A stretch of 64,000 nt of DNA from Cecembia calidifontis. Its GTDB lineage: Bacteria > Bacteroidota > Bacteroidia > Cytophagales > Cyclobacteriaceae. The DNA is taken from contig NZ_SGXG01000001.1 of the NCBI RefSeq assembly GCF_004216715.1, positions 1,116,001 through 1,180,000 of the forward strand. The letters run 5' to 3'. The notes below the pieces were generated by a model. It saw only the letters and a list, made by a program, of their open reading frames with translations, did no database searches and was not told where the DNA came from. Made by a program: the position numbers and the translations under genes. Below are positions 16,873-25,678 of the stretch, piece after piece; the stretch's first letter is position 1, and every line of letters starts with the position of its first letter.

Positions 16873-17652
16873 ATGGAAATAGCCTTTTATAAATATCAAG
16901 GAACAGGCAATGATTTTGTCATGATAGATGACAGATCTGAGGCCTTTCCTGCCCAAAACCTGAAATTGGTCCAAAGATTATGTGACCGCAAATTTGGGAT
17001 AGGCGCCGATGGGTTGATTTTGATCAGAAACAGGAAAGGTTATGATTTTGAAATGATTTATTTCAACGCAGATGGTTCCCAGAGCATGTGTGGGAATGGG
17101 GCCCGATGTGCTGTAGCCTTTTCGAAATTTTTGGGAATCATAGAGAATGAAACGCATTTTCTGGCCATTGATGGCCCGCATGATGCCAGAGTGGTTGGCG
17201 ATTGGATAGAATTGGGCATGAGTCCTGTTTCCAGTCTTTCCAATGCGGGCGAGGATTTCTTTGTCAATACCGGTTCTCCCCATCATGTGCGTTTTGTAGA
17301 AGATGTGGCCAGTTATCCGGTGGTAAAAGAGGGAGCGGAGATACGCTATTCAGAACCTTATGCCCCCAAAGGTACCAATGTGAATTTTGTGACACCTATC
17401 GGCCCGGATGAAATCCATGTACGCACTTATGAGCGTGGTGTGGAGGACGAAACCTTGTCCTGTGGCACGGGAGTGACAGCCTGTGCTTTGGTATTTGGCT
17501 ATCAGAATGAGTTGCATGAAGTTAAAATAAAAACCCCTGGAGGAAAGCTTAAAGTGAGGTTTTCAGAAAATGCAGATGGCAGTTTCCAAAATATCCTGTT
17601 GATCGGACCTGCAGAACAGGTTTTCAGAGGAAATATGAAAGTAGAGATTTAA
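16873..17652 (+). CDS. dapF: Diaminopimelate epimerase
   Basis: A 259-residue cofactor-free epimerase that converts LL- to meso-diaminopimelate for lysine and peptidoglycan synthesis. The two catalytic cysteines are in conserved settings: Cys73 in SMCGNGARC and Cys197 in LSCGTGVTA. Substrate-binding motifs KYQGTGNDF near the start and APKGTNVNF in the middle are intact. The length is normal. It is transcribed away from sod and is followed by secA after 113 bp; whether the two share a promoter is not clear. Confidence 0.97.
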   Translation: MEIAFYKYQGTGNDFVMIDDRSEAFPAQNLKLVQRLCDRKFGIGADGLILIRNRKGYDFEMIYFNADGSQSMCGNGARCAVAFSKFLGIIENETHFLAIDGPHDARVVGDWIELGMSPVSSLSNAGEDFFVNTGSPHHVRFVEDVASYPVVKEGAEIRYSEPYAPKGTNVNFVTPIGPDEIHVRTYERGVEDETLSCGTGVTACALVFGYQNELHEVKIKTPGGKLKVRFSENADGSFQNILLIGPAEQVFRGNMKVEI

Positions 17653-17765
17653 AAAAAGGGAGGATTGCCGGATAAAACCTAGTACTATCTGTCATATCTT
17701 CCGTTCAATTACTATAATTAACAAAAAGGGCGTAATTTTAAGGCCCTATTTACCGTACTAAAGTT

Positions 17766-20700
17766 ATGTTAGAAATTCTAGCCAAAGGACTGGCCAAAAT
17801 ATTCGGAACAAAGTCCGATAGAGATATAAAGGAATTATCGCCTAAAGTAGCGTTGATCAATGAGGCTTTCAATAAGTTAAAAAGCCTTAGCGACGATCAA
17901 CTGAGAGCAAAAACCGAGGAAATCAAATCCATCATCAATGCCGACCTGAAATCCTTTGATGATAAGATCGCTTCTATTAGAGATCAGATCAATGCCCTCG
18001 ATCCGGAAAAGGTACATGAAAAAGACGCCCTTTTCAATGAGATCGATAAAACCGAAAAGACAAGAGATGCGGCATTGGAAGTTGTCCTCGAAAAAGTAAT
18101 GGTGGAAGCCTTTGCAATTGTAAAGGAAACCGCCAGAAGATTTAAGGAAAATGGAAAATTGGAAGTTACTGCCACCCTTTGGGACAAGGAGCTGGCTGCC
18201 AAAAAATCCAATGTTGAAATACAAGGTGATAAAGCCATTTGGCACAACCGTTGGATGGCTGCTGGAAGCGAAGTGGTATGGGACATGGTCCACTATGACG
18301 TGCAGTTGATCGGTGGTATGGTACTCCACAAAGGTAAAATTGCTGAAATGGCCACCGGTGAGGGAAAAACCTTGGTTTCCACCCTTCCTGCCTACCTCAA
18401 TGCGCTTTCCGGAAGAGGGGTTCATGTAGTTACCGTCAATGATTACCTGGCCAAAAGGGACTCCGAGTGGAATGCACCGCTTTTTGAATTCCATGGATTG
18501 AAGGTAGATTGTATTGACAAATATCCGCCCAACTCCGACCAAAGGAGAAGGGCCTATGCTTGTGACATCATTTATGGTACCAATAATGAATTTGGCTTTG
18601 ATTACCTCAGGGATAATATGGCGAGAGATGCGGGCGACCTGGTACAGGGCAAGCACCATTTTGCCATGATCGATGAGGTGGACTCTGTTTTGATCGATGA
18701 TGCCAGAACGCCTTTGATCATTTCAGGTCCAGTACCAAGAGGGGATCAGCATGAGTTCATGGAAATGAAACCCCGGGTAGCTACCTTGGTGGAAGAACAA
18801 AGGAAATTGGTACAGGGATACCTTAACACTGCCAAAAAGCTGATTGCTGAAGGCAATGAAAAAGAAGGGGGATTGGCCTTGTTCAGGGCTTATAGGGGTA
18901 TCCCTAAATATAAACCATTGATCAAATACCTTTCAGAACCAGGAATCAGGGTTATCCTTCAAAAGACTGAAAATTATTACCTGCAGGACAACAAACGCAT
19001 GATGCCTGAGGCAGATGAGCCTTTGTTGTTTACAATTGATGAAAAAACCAATTCCGTAGAACTGACGGACAGAGGTATTGAAGCCATAACGCAGAAGAAT
19101 GAGGATCCCAATTTCTTTATCCTTCCGGATATCGGTATGGCCATAGCCGAAATGGAAAAAAATCCGGATCTGGATGACAAGGAAAAACTGATCCGTAAGG
19201 AAGAAATCATCAAGGATTATGGGGTAAAAGCCCAAAGGATCCATACGGTCAATCAGTTGTTGAAGGCCTACTGTATGTTTGAGAAAGACACGGAGTACAT
19301 CATCGTAGATGGAAAGGTGAAAATCGTAGACGAGCAGACTGGCCGAGTCATGGAAGGAAGAAGATATTCCGACGGTTTGCACCAAGCAATCGAAGCCAAG
19401 GAGAATGTTAAGGTGGAGGATGCTACCCAGACTTATGCTACGATCACCTTGCAGAATTATTTCAGGATGTACCACAAACTGGCCGGTATGACCGGTACAG
19501 CAGAAACTGAGGCGGGAGAGTTTTGGCAGATTTACAAATTGGATGTGGTTGTTATTCCTACCAATAAACCAATCATCAGAGAAGACAGGGAAGACAAAGT
19601 ATATAAAACCGTCCGGGAGAAATTCAATGCGGTAGCCGATGAAATTGTTGAGTTGACCAATGCAGGTAGGCCTGTCTTGGTGGGTACCACTTCTGTGGAA
19701 ATTTCTGAAGTACTCAGCAGGATGCTGACCATCCGCAAGATCAAACACCAAGTGTTGAATGCCAAGCAGCACGCCCGCGAAGCTGAAATAGTAGCGGAAG
19801 CCGGTAAGCCGGGGACCGTGACCATCGCCACAAACATGGCGGGTAGGGGTACCGACATCAAGTTGACTCCTGAATCCAGGGCAGCAGGTGGTTTGGCAAT
19901 CATTGGTACAGAGCGCCATGAATCCAGAAGGGTGGACAGACAGTTGAGGGGTCGTGCAGGACGTCAAGGGGATGTCGGTTCCTCTCAGTTTTTTGTTTCT
20001 CTGGAAGACAATCTGATGAGATTGTTTGGTTCCGACAGGATTGCCAAACTCATGGACAGGATGGGTCTGGAAGAGGGAGAGGTGATTCAGCACTCCATGA
20101 TTACCAAATCCATTGAACGTGCACAAAGAAAGGTAGAGGAGAACAACTTCGGGGTCAGGAAGCGGCTTTTGGAATATGATGATGTAATGAACTCCCAAAG
20201 AGAGGTGGTTTACAAAAGACGTAGAAATGCCCTTCTTGGAGAACGCTTAGAACTGGATATCCTGAATGTCATGTATGATGTCTGTGAAAGCATTATCGAG
20301 ATGGCAAAATCCACAGGGGACATGGACAACCTGAGGATGAATATCTACAGTTCTTTGGGTATTGATCACCAGTTTACAGAAGATGACATCAAGAGCAAAG
20401 ATGCCAAAGTGCTGACTCAGGAACTCTTTGATGCAGCTTATAAGAACTATGTAAGTAAAAATGAGCGTATCATTTCCAAAGCACTTCCGATATTAAAAGA
20501 TGTTTATGCCCAGCGAGGTGCAACTGTAAAAGAAATCATGGTTCCTATCACAGACGGCATCAAACAGATCGGAGTGGTGATCAATTTGGAATCTACAGTC
20601 AAAAATGAAGGACGTGATCTGATCCGTGCCATCGAGAAAAATGTGACCTTGGCCATAATTGACCAAAACTGGAAAGAGCACCTAAGGGATATGGATGACC

Positions 20701-21146
20701 TGAAGCAATCTGTGCAGAATGCGGTCTATGAACAAAAAGATCCTTTATTGATTTACAAATTCGAGGCTTTTGAGATGTTCAAACGCTTTATCGGCAAGTT
20801 GAATGAGGATACCATTTCTTTCTTGGCAAAAGCTGAATTGCCCACCCAAGATCCAAGTCAGGTAAGGGCTGCGCAGGCTCCAAGACGGGAAGAGAATAAT
20901 GTGAAAGCATCCAAAGAAGAAGTGGGAAGCTCACTGAATCCAGGTGCAGGTAGGCAAGCGGCAGCTGCAGTAGCCAACAGAACTGCATCCCCACAAGTCG
21001 TAGCACCCCGCAAATCAGAAAAGACTTATGGTCGAAACGATAAAGTCTCTGTGCAATATGCAGATGGTAAACTTCTCAAAGACGTTAAATATAAAAGTGT
21101 CCAGCAGGATGTGGAATCAGGAAAATGTGTGATCATTGAAAATTAA
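17766..21146 (+). CDS. secA: Preprotein translocase ATPase SecA
   Basis: A 1,126-residue SecA motor that drives proteins through SecYEG. The ATP-binding motif MATGEGKT is at 195-202 and the DEVDS Walker B is at 303-307. The second helicase half has NMAGRGTDIKL and the arginine-rich RQLRGRAGRQGD. Insertions relative to the Escherichia coli protein (a long region around 330-420) are typical of Bacteroidota. The C terminus (KCVIIEN) lacks the Cys/His zinc tail used for SecB binding elsewhere, and a low-complexity Ala/Arg/Ser linker precedes it. The next gene, a SPOR lipoprotein, starts 10 bp downstream. Confidence 0.97.
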   Translation: MLEILAKGLAKIFGTKSDRDIKELSPKVALINEAFNKLKSLSDDQLRAKTEEIKSIINADLKSFDDKIASIRDQINALDPEKVHEKDALFNEIDKTEKTRDAALEVVLEKVMVEAFAIVKETARRFKENGKLEVTATLWDKELAAKKSNVEIQGDKAIWHNRWMAAGSEVVWDMVHYDVQLIGGMVLHKGKIAEMATGEGKTLVSTLPAYLNALSGRGVHVVTVNDYLAKRDSEWNAPLFEFHGLKVDCIDKYPPNSDQRRRAYACDIIYGTNNEFGFDYLRDNMARDAGDLVQGKHHFAMIDEVDSVLIDDARTPLIISGPVPRGDQHEFMEMKPRVATLVEEQRKLVQGYLNTAKKLIAEGNEKEGGLALFRAYRGIPKYKPLIKYLSEPGIRVILQKTENYYLQDNKRMMPEADEPLLFTIDEKTNSVELTDRGIEAITQKNEDPNFFILPDIGMAIAEMEKNPDLDDKEKLIRKEEIIKDYGVKAQRIHTVNQLLKAYCMFEKDTEYIIVDGKVKIVDEQTGRVMEGRRYSDGLHQAIEAKENVKVEDATQTYATITLQNYFRMYHKLAGMTGTAETEAGEFWQIYKLDVVVIPTNKPIIREDREDKVYKTVREKFNAVADEIVELTNAGRPVLVGTTSVEISEVLSRMLTIRKIKHQVLNAKQHAREAEIVAEAGKPGTVTIATNMAGRGTDIKLTPESRAAGGLAIIGTERHESRRVDRQLRGRAGRQGDVGSSQFFVSLEDNLMRLFGSDRIAKLMDRMGLEEGEVIQHSMITKSIERAQRKVEENNFGVRKRLLEYDDVMNSQREVVYKRRRNALLGERLELDILNVMYDVCESIIEMAKSTGDMDNLRMNIYSSLGIDHQFTEDDIKSKDAKVLTQELFDAAYKNYVSKNERIISKALPILKDVYAQRGATVKEIMVPITDGIKQIGVVINLESTVKNEGRDLIRAIEKNVTLAIIDQNWKEHLRDMDDLKQSVQNAVYEQKDPLLIYKFEAFEMFKRFIGKLNEDTISFLAKAELPTQDPSQVRAAQAPRREENNVKASKEEVGSSLNPGAGRQAAAAVANRTASPQVVAPRKSEKTYGRNDKVSVQYADGKLLKDVKYKSVQQDVESGKCVIIEN

Positions 21147-21156
21147 TCTAGAGATA

Positions 21157-21696
21157 ATGAAAAGGTCATTACTGGGCAGCTTTGTCTTGGTATTTGTGTT
21201 GGGTTCCTGTGCTACGGTGAAAAAAACAGGAAGTGGAGCAGAGGCTTTTGCCAATTACCGGGAAGATCTCAGTGAAACCCTCATTACATTCCCTGATTTA
21301 GCAGAACAGGCCAATAAACAGGATGCTTCTGCATCTGGGGAGAGTCAACTTGCTGTGGATGCAGATTTGAAAATTGCCCTGGAAAAATTTAGGAATGGCA
21401 ACCGTTCAGAAAGAACCTGGAATGGCTTCACAGTTTTAGTATATAGCGGAGTTGACCGGGACTTGGCATTCAAAACGAGAAATGATATCTATTCCGCCTT
21501 TCCCGAAATGAAAGTGGATATGCAATACCAACAGCCAAGATACTTGGTTAAAGTAGGAAAATTCATCAACCGTATAGAAGCTCAGGAATATTATCATCAA
21601 TTGAAAGCACAATTTCCAACTTCAAGGATTATCCAGGACCGGTTCCAAAGAGAAGGATATGTGAATCCAGACCCGATACAGGATGGTGAAAGATAA
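21157..21696 (+). CDS. SPOR-domain lipoprotein
   Basis: A 179-residue lipoprotein when started at ATG 21157; an earlier in-frame start would overlap the secA stop. The lipobox is VLGSC (Cys18). After a charged linker the C-terminal half (about residue 85 on) reads as a SPOR domain, the fold that binds denuded septal peptidoglycan: FTVLVYSG opens it and YLVKVGKF follows in the second half. A role in cell-envelope or division-site work is inferred. Its 3' end overlaps the next gene by 14 bp, so it is part of a unit with the amidohydrolase. Confidence 0.85.
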   Translation: MKRSLLGSFVLVFVLGSCATVKKTGSGAEAFANYREDLSETLITFPDLAEQANKQDASASGESQLAVDADLKIALEKFRNGNRSERTWNGFTVLVYSGVDRDLAFKTRNDIYSAFPEMKVDMQYQQPRYLVKVGKFINRIEAQEYYHQLKAQFPTSRIIQDRFQREGYVNPDPIQDGER

Positions 21697-22873
21697 AATC
21701 AAGGCATTAGCCAAAGCATATAAATCAGAATTTATTGCCAATAGAAGGTATTTGCATGCCCACCCTGAGCTTTCTTTTCAGGAGTTCCAGACAGCAGCTT
21801 TTGTGGAGGAAAAACTCAAAAGTATAGGAATTACCCAAATAGAAAAAAAAGCCAATACAGGTTGGACAGCGCTGATAGAGGGCAAAAACCCCGCTTCTAA
21901 AACCATTGCCCTACGGGGAGATATGGATGCGCTACCAATAATAGAGCAGAATGATGTGCCTTATAAATCCACCAATCCAGGTGTAATGCATGCCTGTGGG
22001 CATGATGTGCACACCGCCTCATTATTGGGTGCTGCAAAAATCCTCCACGAAATCAAAGAGGATTTTGAGGGTACCGTCAAACTCATTTTTCAGCCCGGAG
22101 AAGAACTGATTCCCGGAGGGGCCTCCCTGATGATAAAAGACAAGGCGTTGGAAAACCCGAAACCTTCCGGTATAATTGGTCAACATGTAATGCCCTTGAT
22201 TCCTGTAGGTAAAGTAGGTTTCCGAAAGGGGATGTACATGGCGAGTGCGGATGAACTTTATATCACGGTCAAAGGCAAAGGAGGTCATGGCGCCATGCCG
22301 GAAACCTTGGTCGATCCTGTTTTGATCGCTTCCCATATGATTGTGGCCTTACAACAGGTGGTAAGCAGGAATGCCTCTCCCAAGATTCCTTCAGTTTTGT
22401 CTTTTGGTAGAGTGGAGGCCTTGGGTGCGACCAACATCATCCCCAATGAGGTTAAAATCCAGGGCACTTTCCGAACACTTAACGAGGAATGGAGATCCAA
22501 AGCCCACCATCAGATGGTGCAGATTGCCAAAGGCATTGCCGAAGGCATGGGCGGAGAAGTGGACTTTGAGGTCAGAAAGGGATATCCTTTTTTGAAAAAT
22601 GCAGAAGCACTTACCGAGAGGGCACAAAATGCTGCAGTGGATTATCTTGGAGCTGAAAATGTGCTGGATTTGGATATTTGGATGGCTGCGGAAGATTTTT
22701 CCTATTACACCCAGGAAATTGATGGCTGTTTTTACCGTTTAGGTACCCGAAATGAAGCAAAAGGTATTATATCAGGAGTACACACGCCAACCTTTGATAT
22801 TGATGAAGATGCAATGGAGATTGGCGCCGGTTTGATGGCTTACATTGCTGTAAATGAATTAAAATCAAAGTGA
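21683..22873 (+). CDS. M20D amidohydrolase (N-acyl-amino-acid / hippurate hydrolase type)
   Basis: A 396-residue metal-dependent amidohydrolase. Metal-binding motifs include HACGHDVHTA (103-112), FQPGEE near 140 and the late HTPTFDIDEDA segment. The GxGGHGAMP dimerisation and substrate motif is also present. The family removes acyl groups from amino acids (IAA-amino acid hydrolase, hippurate hydrolase, N-acetyldiaminopimelate deacetylase). No signal peptide, so cytosolic. The nearby dapF makes a diaminopimelate-related substrate conceivable, but not shown. The start overlaps the upstream SPOR gene. Confidence 0.9.
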   Translation: MVKDKIKALAKAYKSEFIANRRYLHAHPELSFQEFQTAAFVEEKLKSIGITQIEKKANTGWTALIEGKNPASKTIALRGDMDALPIIEQNDVPYKSTNPGVMHACGHDVHTASLLGAAKILHEIKEDFEGTVKLIFQPGEELIPGGASLMIKDKALENPKPSGIIGQHVMPLIPVGKVGFRKGMYMASADELYITVKGKGGHGAMPETLVDPVLIASHMIVALQQVVSRNASPKIPSVLSFGRVEALGATNIIPNEVKIQGTFRTLNEEWRSKAHHQMVQIAKGIAEGMGGEVDFEVRKGYPFLKNAEALTERAQNAAVDYLGAENVLDLDIWMAAEDFSYYTQEIDGCFYRLGTRNEAKGIISGVHTPTFDIDEDAMEIGAGLMAYIAVNELKSK

Positions 22874-23034
22874 AATATGCTGGCATTTAGCTGGCGAAAT
22901 TTACTTGCGTGAAATAATTAGGAATAGATATTGGATACCAGCTCCACGATTTTGGGGATATTACCTGTTTCAATCCTATTTCTTCAATATTTCAATTTAT
23001 TTCCACCGTATATCAAGCTTATATCAATCAAAAT

Positions 23035-23811
23035 ATGAAAATTACCAAACAGTTGACACTCGCCATTTTATTGGTCATCAGTACACAGACCAGTTCTTTT
23101 GCCTGGGGAGCTATTGGACACTATGTTATCGGGAAATTGGCTGAATGGCAAATGAAGCCCCAAACCGTAGAGAAAGTTGAAGCCATTTTGAATAAGGAAT
23201 CCATTTCAGGTGTGGGAGTTTGGATGGATAATATCCGCTCAGATAAAAAGTATGAGTATACCTACACCTGGCATTGGGTGACCACAGCAGATGGGGAATA
23301 TGATCCAAGCATTCAAGAGCCTACCGGAGATGCCTATGGCATATTTTTGAATATAAAAGAAACATTGAAAAAAGGGGGACTGAATCCTGAGGAGGAAAGA
23401 GACCTGCTCCGCATGCTGATCCACATTGTAGGTGATTTACATCAGCCATTTCATGTTGGCAAACCGGGAGATCGTGGAGGCAATGATGTTAAAGTCAGTT
23501 ATTTCAACAAAGAAACCAACATCCATGCAGTTTGGGATACCGACCTGATCGAAAATAAAAAGATGAGTTATTCAGAGATCGCAGCAGAACTTCAAAAAAG
23601 AATCAGTCCGGAACTGATAGACCAATATACTTCCAAAACCCCTGCAGATTGGTTGAGAGAAGCTGTAGCCATCCGTCCGGCCATGTATGATATCCCTGCC
23701 AATGGCAGAATCGGTTATGACTACATCTACAAGCATTACCATCATGTAGAGGAAAGGTTGATGGCAGCGGGTATCCGTCTTGCACAAGTTTTGGAAGAAA
23801 TTTATGGTTAA
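23035..23811 (+). CDS. S1/P1 nuclease family protein
   Basis: A 258-residue secreted zinc nuclease. A Sec signal peptide ends at SSFA, leaving Trp24 as the first mature residue, and the exposed N-terminal Trp is itself a zinc ligand in this family, so the cleavage site is informative. Further ligands are seen in GAIGHY, the HIVGDLHQPFHVG block and the NIHAVWDTDLI block. It degrades single-stranded RNA or DNA, usually outside the cytoplasm for phosphate and nucleotide supply. A strong terminator follows. Confidence 0.92.
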   Translation: MKITKQLTLAILLVISTQTSSFAWGAIGHYVIGKLAEWQMKPQTVEKVEAILNKESISGVGVWMDNIRSDKKYEYTYTWHWVTTADGEYDPSIQEPTGDAYGIFLNIKETLKKGGLNPEEERDLLRMLIHIVGDLHQPFHVGKPGDRGGNDVKVSYFNKETNIHAVWDTDLIENKKMSYSEIAAELQKRISPELIDQYTSKTPADWLREAVAIRPAMYDIPANGRIGYDYIYKHYHHVEERLMAAGIRLAQVLEEIYG

Positions 23812-23840
23812 TGTCTTGATTTACCAGAAATTACCAGCTA

Positions 23841-23868
23841 ACCGGCATCCTAAGATGCCGGTTTTTTT
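23841..23868 (+). terminator. Rho-independent terminator after the S1/P1 nuclease gene
   Basis: ACCGGCATC/GATGCCGGT 9-bp perfect stem, CTAA loop, then seven T residues. Confidence 0.92.
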
Positions 23869-23906
23869 GTATCTATGTAAGGAACTAACAATCTTGAACT
23901 TACCCT

Positions 23907-24767
23907 ATGGCCTGGACCAATTACCATAGCCACTTCAAATACTGTGATGGTGTCGATGAAATAGATAAGCATATCCAACAGGCCCTTAAGTACGGAGTGA
24001 AAAGCATTGGCTTTACTTCCCATTCCCCGGTTCATTTTGAGAATAAATGGTCTATGGACAGAAGGGATTTACCTACCTATTTAAAAGAGGTTGAAGAAGC
24101 CAAAGTCCAATATGCTGGTCAAATCGAAATCTATAAAAGTCTTGAAATTGATTATTTCCCAGATAAGGCAGGATTAATTGAAACTTTTAGAAAAGATTTT
24201 AACCTGGATTACACGCTGGGATCGGTACATTTTGTTGATACCTTTGCGGATGGGAAGCCATGGGAAATAGATGGTCCTCTTTTGACCTTTGAAAAAGGAT
24301 TGTTGGAAATTTTTAGCAATGATATCAAAAGAGCCCTGAAGCGGTACTTCGAAATTACCATCCATATGTTGGAGCAGGATTGCCCTACTATCCTCGGCCA
24401 TGTGGATAAAATCAAAATGCAAAATCATAACAAATTCTTTTTTGATGAAGAGCGTTCTTGGTATCGGGATTACCTTTCCCAAACATTGGAAGCAGCAGCC
24501 CAATCAGGAACCATAGTGGAAGTAAATACCCGAGGACTATACAAGAAAAGGGCTTCGGAAACCTATCCCGGGAGATTTGGCTTGCAACGGCTAAAGGAAT
24601 TGAAAGTCCCTATCTGCCTTAATGCTGACAGCCATCATCCCAAAGAAATAATAGGTGAATATGAAAATACGGTTGTATTCCTGAGAGAGTTAGGTTTCAA
24701 AGAGTTGATGGTTTTGAAGGATAATGTCTGGCAGGCGAGGCCATTTGATCAAAGTGGAATAAAATGA
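23907..24767 (+). CDS. PHP-domain histidinol-phosphatase family protein
   Basis: A 286-residue PHP-fold phosphoesterase. The metal-site His pair YHSHF (His7, His9) opens the protein, followed by FTSHSP, GSVHF, ILGHVD and NADSHH, each giving a further ligand. This order matches the HisK/HisJ-type histidinol-phosphatases that act in histidine synthesis. No other his gene is nearby, and PHP proteins also include nucleotidases, so the exact substrate is open. The start lies just past the nuclease terminator, making it the first gene of a new unit. Confidence 0.82.
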   Translation: MAWTNYHSHFKYCDGVDEIDKHIQQALKYGVKSIGFTSHSPVHFENKWSMDRRDLPTYLKEVEEAKVQYAGQIEIYKSLEIDYFPDKAGLIETFRKDFNLDYTLGSVHFVDTFADGKPWEIDGPLLTFEKGLLEIFSNDIKRALKRYFEITIHMLEQDCPTILGHVDKIKMQNHNKFFFDEERSWYRDYLSQTLEAAAQSGTIVEVNTRGLYKKRASETYPGRFGLQRLKELKVPICLNADSHHPKEIIGEYENTVVFLRELGFKELMVLKDNVWQARPFDQSGIK

Positions 24768-24799
24768 TGAATGCCAATATTCATTTTCGGTAAAAGCTT

Positions 24800-25621
24800 A
24801 TGATAGAAATCCCTGAATCCAAAACACTGAGTAGGCAGGCAAGCCAAGTCTTTATTGGCAAAAAAGTTGTCAAAGTGTTCCCCCCAACCCATACCCATAA
24901 ATTGGTTTGGTTTGAAGGAGATCCCAAAGATTATCCCAGACTGCTGGAAGGAAGAAAAGTCATCTCTGTTGAAGGTCATGGGGTGTTTGTGGATTTTCGT
25001 TTTGAAGAAAATGTTCATTTGACGGTCAGTGATGGAACCATCCTCAGATATTATTCCAGTTTAGTAGAAGCCCCTTCCAAATACCAATTATTGATAGTAT
25101 TTGAGGATGAGAGTTGCCTCGTATTTACGGTGGCCATGTATGGTGGGATTATGGTCTATCAGGGCAAACTTGAAAATAAATACCATTTAGGAAGTCTGCA
25201 GGCAATTTCTCCTTTGGATGATGCTTTTGATCAGACGCATGTTTATGAAATTTTGGATGCTGCAAAAGACCTTTCTGCAAAAGCACTTTTGGCTACGGAA
25301 CAAAGAATTCCCGGACTAGGCAATGGAGTTTTGCAGGACATCCTCTTCAATGCCGGAATTCACCCTAAAAGAAAGAAATCAAGTTTGTCTGAATCTGAAA
25401 AGGAGAAACTTTTCCAAAGCCTTAAATTGACTCTAAAAAAAAATGAGTGATCAGGGGGGAAGGGATACGGAGAAAGATCTTTATGGAAAAAACGGGGGTA
25501 CAAAACTATACTCTCAAAAAATACCTTTGATCATCCCTGTCCCAAATGTGGAGTAAAAATAGTAAAAGAAGCATATATGGGAGGAGCTGTTTATTATTGT
25601 CCAAACTGCCAGAAATTGTGA
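24800..25621 (+). pseudogene. Fpg/Nei-type DNA glycosylase split by two compensating frameshifts
   Basis: The first 216 codons (24800-25450) encode a glycosylase starting MIEIPES, the form of the Bacteroidota/Firmicutes 'endonuclease VIII-like' branch, with the conserved PGLGNGVLQDIL helix-two-turn-helix at 171-182. A stop then comes early at 25448. The remainder is present in pieces. After the A9 run at 25435-25443 the next frame gives SDQGGRDTEKDLYGKNGG. After the G5 run at 25494-25498 the original frame returns with YKTILSKNT and a C-terminal zinc finger CPKC...CPNC ending at TGA 25619-25621. Removing one A and adding one G restores an uninterrupted 273-residue enzyme, the usual size. Either two homopolymer sequencing errors or a recently broken gene. 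Confidence 0.85.
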
Positions 25622-25678
25622 AGGGCTTTATTTTATTTTTTTTCCTGATATTGTATTGGATTTAAAAGAGCCTTCCCC

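Noticed and set aside
18933..20198. 421-codon open frame antisense to secA
   Set aside because: It lies entirely within secA in the complementary frame, shows no signal, domain or sensible start context, and such long shadows are common opposite highly expressed genes.
25435..25443. A9 run as a site of programmed frameshifting in the Fpg/Nei gene
   Set aside because: A second shift at a G-run is needed to return to frame. Two programmed shifts in one housekeeping enzyme are much less likely than errors or decay.
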